Source: Haliclona indistincta (Eukaryota > Porifera > Demospongiae > Haplosclerida > Chalinidae). From it: 64,000 nucleotides of DNA. This document shows positions 1-10,700 of the stretch, piece by piece (position 1 is the first letter of the stretch; each line of letters opens with the position of its first letter). The notes beneath the pieces were generated by a model that saw only the letters and a list, made by a program, of their open reading frames with translations, searched no databases and was not told where the DNA came from. The DNA lies in contig OZ024791.1 of NCBI GenBank assembly GCA_964017065.1, positions 5,694,547 through 5,758,546 of the forward strand, in the 5' to 3' direction. Position numbers and translations under genes: made by a program.

Positions 1-163
1 GACTATTCCTGTTGATTGCAGCTGCTCAGGTGTCATACTGGCATTTGATTGGGTCGTAATTATTAAGGCATTTTGAAGCACACATATAAAAGCAATGCAC
101 GTACAGACCTCATGAACTCATCGCCACACATGAATAATCAAATTTTGTGCATGTTGTGTGAAC

Positions 164-733
164 CCATAGATAATACAGTACACGGTGGATATGCAACGAG
201 CCCGTATACTGCAATCCGGGGTGAGACAATCACTGCATCGGGCAAGACAGACGTTACTAAACATTTACAAGAAATGAATAGCTATAGCAGTAGTAGTGTG
301 TGCTCAAGGTTATTTTACAGCAACAGCAAATGAACACGTGTGCTATTTGATTCAGCTTCTACCTGTTTCTCAGAATCGTAGAAACAGCTTTATGAGCCTA
401 TCAAAGTCATGTCCCACCACCAGGCGAGGTGGGTATTTGCACTTGTGGTTTACAATCCCCAGGGGTGGGGAGCGACTGACATGCAAAATCCACACCACTT
501 AGCCCCTACTGGTGACCACAGTCCAAACAGAAAACACTGCTACATGTCCGAACGTGTCCCACATCCTTGGGCACCAAACAAATCCCCACCCTACCTTGTG
601 TTGGGGAGTGATAATGATAGGTGCATTACAACTTCCGTGTAACTTGATGCAGAGAGAGTGTCCCAGCACATCTCCGTGGATCCCTCCGTTTATCACGCCG
701 TTTCATATCCACCGTGTACTGTATTATCTATGG
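164..733. repeat. Inverted-repeat (MITE-like) element in SRSF intron
   Basis: An arm of about 33 bp starting CCATAGATAATACAGTACAC at 164-198 recurs in reverse complement at 699-733, with essentially no mismatch over the first 29 bases. The roughly 570-bp span between the arms has no convincing coding content. Flanks read TGAAC on the left and TGAAT on the right, so a short TGAA target duplication is possible but unproven. The element lies in the intron downstream of SRSF exon 2. Its family is not recognised. Two separate copies in opposite orientation would look the same. Confidence 0.5.
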
Positions 734-856
734 TGAATCGTAAACACGACTGCTGCGCGAGATATCGATTTCTTAAAAACTATATCTATCAAGATAACGG
801 CATTGATAATCCTCACACTGATAACCCGGCTACGACAACAAAAATAACTTTCTCAC

Positions 857-1131
857 CTCCGCATCTCGACGATCATCATATTCAATAAACCCATAAGCTG
901 AAATAAGCAAAAACAATAGACGTGACGCACTTATAAACTCTTGCTCACCCATCTTCATTCCTAAAGAGAATAAAAATAATAATTATTTCAATAAAGATAT
1001 CACCCAAAATGAACTCACAAACCTTGCTTTACATCACAGCGTGTCATTTTTCCATATCGAAAGAATATATCTTCTACATCACGAGAGCGGCAACCGAGAG
1101 GGAGTCTTCCTATGAACAGTTGGTGAGCCAT
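857..1131 (-). CDS. SR-family splicing factor, first two exons (partial)
   Basis: This is the start of an SR protein (SRSF4/5/6-like). Such proteins bind exonic enhancers through an RRM and act in pre-mRNA splicing in the nucleus. Exons are 1023-1131 and 857-897. Exon 1 opens with ATG at 1131 and encodes MAHQLFIGRL, the RNP2 motif of an RRM, followed by a helix with RDVEDIF. Exon 2 joins in phase 1 and encodes AYGFIEYDDRRDAE, the RNP1 core. The junction closes exactly in frame. Exon 2 ends in phase 0 at a GTGAGA donor. I could not find the next exon in 1-850, so the rest of the RRM and the RS domain probably lie beyond the left edge. Family assignment is secure, the exact SRSF member is not. 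Confidence 0.75.
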
Positions 1132-1376
1132 TTTTTGTGAAAATGTGATGAGTTTGTCACGCATGCGCAAAACCAAGAAGCACGTGTACGTCATGCATGC
1201 GTAGTGCATACGTACGTGTACGTGTACAGTACAGTTGGTCATCATATCGCATATTTATAACCGTTCATTATCATTCGATTTCAAGACTACATTACTACTA
1301 TTCCATCAAGCACATGGCATAATACTCGATCCTCGGTCTATCAGTCACATTCTGCACCCTTTACTTCAAGTGAGTC
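1132..1376. promoter_or_regulatory. Divergent promoter region, SRSF / TMEM223
   Basis: These 245 bp separate the ATG of the SR-protein gene (leftward) from that of TMEM223 (rightward), so both 5' ends must be driven from here. The stretch contains alternating purine-pyrimidine runs such as CATACGTACGTGTACGTGTACAG near 1206-1232 and several GCATGCG motifs at 1160-1200. No TATA box is evident at a sensible distance. Promoter assignment rests on gene arrangement only. Confidence 0.5.
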
Positions 1377-1931
1377 ATGACACGTGTTGGGCGGGGCGTC
1401 AGTTCCAGCAATATGCAGCCTATACTTCAGACTGAGGTTTTGATGTACGTAAATCGTCAATCAAACAGACTATTTTTTGCTGGTTTAACCTCCATGTCAT
1501 GTCTGGTGGTAATGGCCAGTGGTTTTTTTTCTTATTCGACACTGAAGGCTATTCAAAATGCTAATAAAAGTGGTGACGATGAAAAGAAATCTTCTATGAA
1601 GTGGTTCGTTGCAAGTTCAACGCTTTCTATTTTAGCAGGAGCTATTTTTGCAGTTACTGCTTGGTTTCTTCCTCAAAGATCTATCCAAAAATTGTCTTAC
1701 TTACCAAAAAGAGAGATGATAAAGGTTGGCGTGTATACCCCACTTGGAAGCCATCAAGAATTTCTTGTGCCTGTGAACAACATTTCCAGTAATGGCAATA
1801 GCTCGTCACCAGCACATAAGCCTCTATCTGTGAAAGTCAAAGGACATTCTCTATTCTATCTTGTAGATCTTGAAGCCACATTCCAATCTCGTAAACTGTT
1901 TGACACTTTGATTAGTAATAGCTCAAAGTAA
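1377..1931 (+). CDS. TMEM223: TMEM223-like mitochondrial membrane protein
   Basis: A single uninterrupted 184-codon frame. Family knowledge: TMEM223 is a small mitochondrial inner-membrane protein tied to cytochrome c oxidase assembly. In the sequence, two hydrophobic segments lie at about residues 33-53 and 73-97, separated by a short charged loop. The C-terminal part has the family signature LSVKVKGHSLFYLVDLEA followed by KLFDTLI, which matches my recollection of vertebrate TMEM223. The N-terminus is rich in Arg, Ser and Gln without acidic residues before position 20, as expected of a mitochondrial presequence. The start at 1377 is the first in-frame ATG; ATGs at codons 13 and 23 are alternatives. 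A non-coding upstream exon cannot be excluded. It runs convergently with the LRCH gene. Confidence 0.75.
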   Translation: MTRVGRGVSSSNMQPILQTEVLMYVNRQSNRLFFAGLTSMSCLVVMASGFFSYSTLKAIQNANKSGDDEKKSSMKWFVASSTLSILAGAIFAVTAWFLPQRSIQKLSYLPKREMIKVGVYTPLGSHQEFLVPVNNISSNGNSSSPAHKPLSVKVKGHSLFYLVDLEATFQSRKLFDTLISNSSK

Positions 1932-2421
1932 CGAACTATAAGTTACAGAATAGTCACTTGTCAATAATTAAGAAAAAATTGGAGGAACCAAAGACAATTT
2001 TTTGGGGGAAAAATTACACAAATCAAACTCACTATTGTTGACTGCATGTACCTCTGCATGTGCAATTACATGTACCTCTCTTGCTGAATGAAAATGAACA
2101 ATTAGCTTTATGTAAAGTGTGATGTTCACACTGCATATTAATTTTTTTTGAGATTCGATGGTTGCATGATCTCGTAGACCACTTCAGTAGACGCCAGAAA
2201 GGCATGATCGTGTACACGAGCTGAATAACGTCCTTGATTTATTGTTTTCTTTCTCTAATAACTTCACAGCACAAAACACAATGACTTGATTATAAACAGA
2301 ATATTAAACATAAAGTGAATGGATCACATTTCACTATCTGCTAAGGTATAGATAATGAGTTGATCTTCCGGCCAAATCAAATTTGAAGTGATTAGTCAGT
2401 CTAGCTAACTCTGATTATGAT
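1932..2421. other. Convergent 3' intergenic region
   Basis: This 490-bp stretch lies between the stop codons of TMEM223 (+) and the LRCH gene (-). It should hold both 3' UTRs. It is AT-rich, with no frame that fits a domain. I see nothing else in it. Confidence 0.5.
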
Positions 2422-5400
2422 CTACACACTGACTGTGTCTAGTAGACCTCTGATACAAGTTATGACTTTAGATGGGTCTTTGAACTCAAGAATTTCACCA
2501 GCTGAGCAAACCTGTAGACGTATGTTAGAGAAGTATGGAAGTAAAGTCTTCAAGTCTGACCTCTTCGACTCCTAATTTTTTGCATGCTGCAATGAAAGAC
2601 GCCACATTGATCGTTCTTTTTGGTTTAGACAAATTCTGTAAAAGTGAGCAAAAGGCAAACATGTTAGGTTAGAAACTGTGTATCATGAATCTGACCTCTC
2701 CTGATCGAGGGACATGTACATTAGCAATCGTGGTTGGGTGTAACTTATTGACTAGTTGACATAGGAGCACTCCATCGCTGACTGAGACTCCGAGATCATC
2801 GTCTAATTTTACGTCCATCAATTCCTCAATCTCCTGCAAAGAAACAGAGGAACGTTAGCAGCAGTAGCCTCCATTACTGTGAAGTTGCTACCTTCTTGAC
2901 ACTCTCTGCTTTCTTGAGCTCTTCCTTCATGCTATACTCTAGTCTTCGAACGGTGTAATTCGTCATGTCTCTAGAGGATCTGATCATCTTAAACACTTCC
3001 TTATCTTTCGACGGAGCTTGTGTGCGCGGCCATGTCTTGTCCCGATCTAGAACACACAGCAACATACATTCCACAAGCTAAAACTATAATTATGTAGGCT
3101 AGCTCAAAACGACTATGTTACAACCATACATGCCCCATACTGTATCACTACAGCTCAACACATACAGAGTATGGTAGTACTGATGTGTTTTAGAGCAGAG
3201 TGCAAAATACTGTCCGTACTTTTCAAATTAGGTTTGGGTGGTTTTTCAGGTTTAGGACCTCGTGTCGGAGAAAACGGTTCAGAGGAACCTTCTCTCTCAC
3301 TTTCAACATCCACTGACGGAGTTCCCTCCCTGGATTGAGCACCTGAATCAGTTGATGAGACGGACGCCCCTCGAGGAATTTGTGAAACTTCAGCAGAAAA
3401 TGAGACTTGCTTAGAGGGATAACGAGGGGGTTGGGGCTCTGAATCAAGAATGAATACTTCTTCAACTAAAAAGAGAAATGACAAAGTAGTTGTTACTCAT
3501 AGTTCGCTGTGTGTATCATACCTAGCTGAATGCTCTTGGGGGTTGATGGTCCCTCTGCAGCTTCCTCTTCGTTGGTGGGAGTGATGCTGCCATCACGCGA
3601 GGGCGGACTATTAGTCTCCTCTCCTCCTCCTGCTGTTGGAGAGAATGACAGCTCTTTCATTAAACACAATGCTCAACTATCGGTTTACAAGCAAGAGATA
3701 CTCTTGTCGTGGTCTCCATGCACCATTGAGGTAACCAGTTGGGATCAACACAATGACAGTAGCCCCATTATGTACGACATGCCTAAACTATCTTGGGATT
3801 ATGTGCTGGAACAGGTCATGCATCACTAGTCAACATGCAATAGTCCCATCACATGCAACCAATTCCACATGCCAACCTGGCTATGTCAGTAACACACACA
3901 CAACAAGCAATCACATAACATGTGAGCTGTCCAACATGACGACGTTCCAATGCATCTGTGCGTGCTTGCATAATACATAATGGCTGCTAGCTGTCTAAAG
4001 TTGGCATGTGGAAATGGCACTAGCTACTAAAAATAATTTGAAAATTGTTTAATTTCAATGCATTGGAACGTAGACAGACAACTCTACATGTTATGTGATG
4101 ATTACTAGGTGTTCTTAGTGGGTACAAAAATAATTAATGTGACAGAAAAAGATAATAATACAATGTATAATTGGAGTAATAAAATTCTATCACAGTTGTC
4201 TTCAACAGCTACTATACACTGGACTCTACACTGCTTGGGTTGTGTATAAATATGTACTGCTTACTATGAAGGAGCGTAGGAGAACTATCCTGTGTAATCT
4301 GAGCCTGGGCGGAGCGTGGAGGCGTGGCATCCTTCTGATGCTCATCTGAAGGCACCTAAGCACACACAACATATCGATAGTTACGGTTATAACCATCATG
4401 ACTTACCTTAGACGTGGAAGATCGTGGAGTGAGTGTATCATCACTATCAGCTGTTCCAACAACAGTGAGGTCAGGATTGGACGGCGCCCTAACAGAGCAG
4501 CTTGTTAAGTCAGTGCATTAACATATAAGAATGCCTACTTCATCTTGCCAGAGTCAGGGATGGTCAGTTTGCTGGGAATACTCGAGTTATTGACACGATG
4601 ATGATGGCGTGAGTCCCAGGATCCCGGTCGACGATATGACTCATCAGGAAGTGAGCGACCACTGTGTGTAGCCTTACTGCTGTCCTCAGCACTAGAGGTA
4701 CGTGGTAGAGTGCCGTAATGAGCAGTAGTCTGAGTAGTCATGTACTACGAGGAAGAGAGAGAGAGAGGTATATCGTAATGTCATCCACTGATGATACTTA
4801 CAGGCTGAGACGATGACGATACAATTGAAGGAGATTGTGAACGAGTGAGAGAGGGAGAAGATTTCTTGAGCTCTTGTTCCATGTAACGTTTCTGAGCAGC
4901 TTCGAGATCCATCTTGGACTTTGTTTGACGAGGAGGCTACAAATATGAGAAGATAAAAACACTAACCTGCTGCATCTACCCAATGACTGACCTTAGCTTC
5001 AATACCATACATGTAGCTAGTCATAGCATCAGTCAAACTCCTGAGAAGAAAATACCATCAGCCGTTAGTACTTGAAAACAAATACTCACATATCACCGCT
5101 AGAACTGCTTGATGTAGAAGCATCTGAGGTTGGGCGAGATGATCTTACTGTTTTCTCTCTATGTCTTCTCATCAAAGACTCGCCACGTCCCTGGGACAGA
5201 CCAGAATAAACTACTAGTTGGTCAGATTTATAATACACCAACTTACAGCATAGAACATGGCTGGGTCACTGCCATATTTCTCCATCTCCTGGAGGTGCTT
5301 GAATATGTGTATTAGACCTCGCATGCATACCTGAAGCACACACAGAGGACGGAAAGGAGGAATATGTGAAGAGAGTTGTTCTAACGGTCACTAGACTAAC

Positions 5401-7365
5401 ATTTTCACTATGTACAGTTAAACCATTATCTTGCGACAGTGAAAGCTAACACATTGTAGTATAGTATACTCTAAGCACAATGTAAACCATAGCCATTTCA
5501 ATGTAAAACATTACCTTGCCTTAGCTACAAAAATTACTATGGCTCTAAAGTTGCAGACTGAGATTTACGGACCCTTTCAACTCACCAGCGCAGGAGGCAT
5601 TATCAGAGGGTTGTCAGAACAGCTAAATCGACTGAGATTGCTCATTTTTCTTAAACACACAGGCAGAGTAGTGAGCTGGTTAGCAGACACATCAAGATGA
5701 CCGAGTGGAACATTATGAATATCTATAGCAAATAGACACATATCTAAAAACAAGCTTAGTAAAATTCAGAGTATTACATACAAAAAGGTTTGGTAGCAAA
5801 AAGTCTTTTTAGGGAATAATTACATTATGAGTCACCAAATTAAATTTGGCAGGTCTCAAGCAAATGTCAGTACTATAGTAGCACTATAAACCAGGACACT
5901 CAGTACCGTTTGGAAGCTCCTTGAGATGATTTCTGTTTAGGTTGAGATGAGCTAGGTTAGTGAGCTGTGTGAGTGAGGCTGGGAGCGCCTCCAGGTAGTT
6001 GCAGCTAGCATCCTGTGAGACAAACAGAATTAAGAGTTTAACAAAAACAGTTAAGACAAAGCAAAATTCAGTATTCTTATTAAAAAGAAGTTTCGGATTG
6101 TACTCAAGACCAAAAATAAAGTAGACACTATCGTGCAGAACAGAAGCACACTAACCAGTAATCTCAATTCTTGCATGCGACCAATTTCGTTGGGTAGTTC
6201 ACTGAGGTTATTATTGTTGACTGCCAATGATTCCAGCTTCATCCCACAGATGCTCTCAGGAAGTCTAGTGATAAAATTACGGCTACAGAAAAAACGACAC
6301 TGAAAATTTGTACTACTACAGCTATGAGCTAGTAAAAAGAAAAATACCACAACATGGTAAAACAAATAAACCCGACCCCCAAGAATGATACACATGTCGG
6401 CTTACCCTAGGTCAAGATGCTTCAGTAATGATAGACAGTTGAACTCTCCTGGTATTTTGCGAAGCAGGTTGTTGTAGAGACTGAGTTTGACAAGATTCCG
6501 ACATCTGTACAACTGCGTCGGAAACTTGTCAAACCTGTTTCCAGATGTGTCTAGAGAAGTAGAAGAGATAGTTCATAGGTCTCGATCAAATGCAACACTG
6601 TCCTTGTAGAAAACTACAGGTTATTGTAGAATCATTCCTTTAAAGGCAAACTGTACTCAATGCTCAAATACAGTTACTACATTAAGGTAAGTCTTTGTCG
6701 GTAGGTTGCTAGATTAGTTGGTTGATAAAGAGTTAATGAACAGTGACTCTCGGTCTAATGGAGTGTATGACAGTGCACGACACATACTGCTGCCTGTAGG
6801 AACTCTCACAAATAGAACTAGCTGTTGCTAGAGAGGATGGATTAATTCTCTTTACAGGGTCTTACTTATATTATTGACCAGACAGCTTTTGACCTCAGCA
6901 GCTGCTAAAGTCACAACAGCAAGTAGGCATCTATGGATCACTACACTATACAAGTCAAGTAATAATGGGGCCTGCACATGGAAAAATTCAATGCTTGAAA
7001 AGACATAGTAGGTAGCACAGTAGGATGGTGTCCGTATACACATGTCTATTATGTTACTAAAAACTTGATTACAGCCGACTATAATTAACTTGAATTGGTG
7101 TCTCCATATTATGTAGTACCACCATACTTTAGGCTGCGCAGATTAGTTTGTATTATCACACACACACTGAAGTTAGTAAACCACACACGCAAAGTGGTAG
7201 CTACAAGTCTCTTGTTGACATACCAGCTTCAAACACCTCCACAGGGTCGCAATAGTCATCACTAAAGTTAGGAAAGTGACGAAGATTTCGACCAGAGAGG
7301 TTCAACACTCCTGTATAATCGGCCTCCTCGAACTCCTTATCGATGGGTCTGTGCTGTCGTTCCAT
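2422..7365 (-). CDS. Leucine-rich repeat and calponin homology protein
   Basis: Predicted LRCH1-4 relative, a scaffold that in animals links the cortex and actin to DOCK-type GTPase regulators. Exons: 2422-2511, 2561-2635, 2696-2833, 2892-3046, 3220-3465, 3522-3653, 4265-4355, 4407-4488, 4539-4744, 4802-4936, 4992-5040, 5090-5190, 5247-5330, 5586-5722, 5907-6012, 6156-6282, 6406-6550, 7224-7365. They sum to 2241 bp (746 aa) with all phases matching. The N-terminus has the family-typical GVLNLSGRNLRHFP, then LRRs to about residue 225 and a capping helix with RGLIHIFKHL. A long Ser/Pro-rich linker follows. The C-terminal ~110 residues form a CH domain (DGVLLCQLVNKLHP, ANVHVP, NVASFIAACKKLGV). 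LRR + C-terminal CH is diagnostic. The ATG at 7365 sits two bases after a possible 3' splice site, so a 5' UTR exon is likely. The LRCH subtype cannot be fixed. Confidence 0.85.
3910..4101. repeat. Foldback element in LRCH intron
   Basis: The arm at about 3910-3956 (ATCACATAACATGT ... ACGTTCCAATGCAT) is repeated in reverse complement at about 4056-4101. A second nested inverted pair, TTCCACATGCCAAC near 3869 and its complement near 4002, lies around it. The whole sits in the 611-bp intron between LRCH exons 3522-3653 and 4265-4355, which is much longer than its neighbours. It fits a short non-autonomous foldback element. No clear target duplication was found. Confidence 0.5.
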
Positions 7366-7772
7366 ACCTGTATATAAATAAGGGGGTGAAACTAGTGACC
7401 GGTAGTTTATGAAGAAGTCCCCTAAAATTGCCTCGGGGCAGACGATTTTGAACAAAGCATAGAAGCTAGCCTTATTGTCCTACTAAACGTACCTAACTTG
7501 TGTGCCTCGGGAGAAGACGCGGCTCTCCCCTCTCTGTAGGTTGTGGGCTAGCCTGTTACCCGCGCGCTCTACTCACAAACTCCAGCTTCCACAATATCAA
7601 CTCGGTATGCCGATTAACCATTGGTCTCATTAAACCGCACACCGTTTGATCATTGCTATGAGGCCACTGCGCATGTGTCTAATGGACAAATCGCGTAGCG
7701 CGCGCGCGCTAGCGATACGCAATCGCGTGCGTTTTGCGAGCGTGCTCGCAGTCTGGCATGCATGTAGCCACC
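7366..7772. promoter_or_regulatory. Divergent promoter region, LRCH / coiled-coil gene
   Basis: This is the 407-bp gap between two divergent genes. It includes a probable 3' splice site for the LRCH leader at 7366-7380. A strongly CpG-rich block lies at about 7685-7750 (CGCGTAGCGCGCGCGCGC, then AATCGCGTGCG and GCGAGCGTGC). Similar GCGAGCGTG / AATCGCGTGC words recur at about 25220-25255, just before the first transporter gene, which suggests a shared promoter motif. Confidence 0.45.
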
Positions 7773-10700
7773 ATGAATCGAACTGAAAGAGCACGAAAAA
7801 AGCAGACAATAAAACGACAAAATGCCAGCCAGCTTCCAGTCAGCGAAGTGTCTGGTCCAGCAAGAGCATTTGCTTTGTCTCCGGCTCCAGCCCCACCCTT
7901 ACCACCTCCAACACCCGAGCCAGAGATAATCGTGCCCAAGTCACGACGAACCAGCTCGATATCTGCAAGAGAAGCCGAGTACATGCGTACTATGAGAGAG
8001 CAAACAAAAGCCCAGCTTGAGAGTATAACTGGTCGTATGTTCCAATTGCTGAATGACTATGAAATCGGTACCGCAATTTGCGACAGAAAGGTGCGTTCAT
8101 TCTGATGACAATAATGATTTAATTGTCGTTTCGTGCAGAAATCCATCAATGAAATTGATGAAGAAATCCTTCAACCCACAAAGGCATGGAACATCTATAT
8201 TCTATAATAATGATTGATCACAATCTTGGTGACATCTTTGCAGGTTAAAGAAGACTTGCAAGTATTGATTGGTGATTACAAGGATATGTGTAGTGAAAGA
8301 GAAGAACTGCTATACTCATTACAAGACGTATGTGTGTTTGATAATTAATGTATAATTATATAACTTTGCATCTTCTTTAGTGGTTTGAGGAAGGACACAT
8401 TGATGAAGAGATGGTGAGCATTTTAACATAATAATGACAATAATTGTTTTTGATTTACAGCAAACACTTACAGCAAGAGATAAAAGAGTCTTAATATCTG
8501 CTGAGCCAGAGATTTTTAAGTAATATTTTTTCACTTTGGTCTGCTTTGCTAATAAATTTCCACAACAGACAGTCTCTAGAACTGGGCAAAAAGACTACCA
8601 ACCGCCTCAAGGTTATAAAAGATAAAATGACACAAGCTTTGAGCCAGCAAGAAAGCATTTCTCAACTGAAACAGTATGCTAGCTGGCATACATTGTACTA
8701 CTTATGTTTGGTTTTCTTTGCAGTGAAAAGCAGATGCTTGAACGAGAGTTAATTGTATCCAAAAAGATACTGAATCGACTGAGTCTTCCCCCACCTGATC
8801 CAGGTAGGTATTTTATCTACAATTACATGTTTGTTTATATCCAAACAGTTGCTGTTGGTGATAATAAAGAAACATGGAAATACGCTGCTGCTGAGATCTG
8901 TACAATGCTGGGTCGAGTAAGGGAAACTGGCATAGCTGGCGTTAGTGAGTTTGAGAAAAAAGTAAAAGCAATGGCTACTGTCATAGAAGAACAGGCAGAT
9001 GATATTGTTGGGTAAGAGATACTACAAATGTGCAGACATAAATCAATAATGTTATGTTTTTGCAGATTGACCTATGATCTTGACAGTCAGAAAGCGGTAC
9101 TTAAAATTAACCTATGATTTATTTATCTTGTTCATTTTGTCAAGGCTACGAATGTTGCTGAGCTGACTAACAGAAAGCTCCTAGAAGAAAAATCTTTTCT
9201 TGAGGAGGAACTGAAATTAGTTCATAGCCAACTACATTTAGCAAGAACGACTGTGAACAATCCTATTGTTACTACAGTCAATACGACAGACAAGCCGACT
9301 GTGGAAAAGGTATAAGCCGATCAATTTGAGATTTTAAATAAGTTGTGCACTACATTTTGAAGGAGAGTAGTCCTACGCCTGACAAGGAAAACTTTACTGT
9401 CACATGTACATGTGCCAATGATATGAAGGAAATACAAAAGAAAATTGATGATCTTACAGAGGTAGATAATCTCCATAAAAATTAATAATCTTTACTGGCA
9501 CTTGCGATAACTTCACAGGAAAACTGGAAGCTGAAAGAAATTATTCAGAAAATAAGAAATGAAGTGAGATACAAAACACGTAGACACCTAGTGGTTCCAA
9601 TAATTTTTCTCTAATTCATTACAGAACACAGAACTTCGCCTAGCTGCTTCATCGATAAAAGAAACATCACCAGCAGTAGAAAAAGTACCAGAGGAAAAAG
9701 CAATGTCGGAAGAAGATATTTTGTGGGAAGGAGACAGTGATGAAAGAATGTTTAAAGCTGAAGAACCTTTAGAGGATGAAGTATCTGATGAGAAAATAAT
9801 TGCTAATGACAATGGAAGTGTTGTACAGCTAAATGAAAGCTCTGACTCAGAACATGAGCAAGAAAATGAGGTGCATGAAAAGTCTTTTTGATATCACTTT
9901 AAATTTCTGATTGATTTAGGTGCCGCAAACTGACTCTACCATCATATGCACTCTCACTGCTCGACTTGAGAAGAAAGATTATCAGCTAGCCACTGAAAGA
10001 GAAAGAGGAGAAAAACTAACAGAAGCATTGAAAGACATCAAACATGCACTTGATAATACTAAAGATGACAACCAAAAGCTAAGAGAAAAACTTAACAGGC
10101 TCTTGGAAGATCAGTCCAGCCTGATGCAAGGAGATGGTTCTGAAAAAAAGATCATGAAAAAGAAGGTATAATTCTATGGTTAAAAAATAATGATGTCTGA
10201 TGCAATGCACAGGGGACTAAGAAATCTGCTAAACTCCAGCTTCAACAAAGCATAAAGAACACAACCAGCCTCCATGCACAACAAAGTGGAGTTGCCAAGC
10301 AACCTAAATCTCAAAAGCAAGACCAGGCTAAAAAATCTACTCAAGTTGCTAAGTCCAAGCAATCTATGAAATCTCGGTTGATAACTGGTGCAAAACAAGA
10401 TCAATCTAAGAAGTCTTCACCAAGTGCTAAGTCAGAGCAATCTATAAAGTCTCAACGAGATTCTAAGCCTGAGCAATCTACATCGCAAGGATCTTCAAAT
10501 CCCCACCAAAGTTCGAAACCAGAGTCATCTACTAAGCAAACAGATGTTAACCCCGAGCAATCAATAACTACAAGCCATTTATCACAACAGCATGATTCTC
10601 AATCTATAGCATCTCAACAAGATGCGCAACCTACTACAAGATCTCAACAAGATTCTAAGCCTGAGCAATCTATCCAATCTGAGCAGTCTCAACAGCTAGA

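Noticed and set aside
1..850. Several overlapping frames at the left end, considered as small genes or SRSF exon 3
   Set aside because: None continues the RRM after RRDAE, and most overlap the inverted-repeat unit; none shows domain features.
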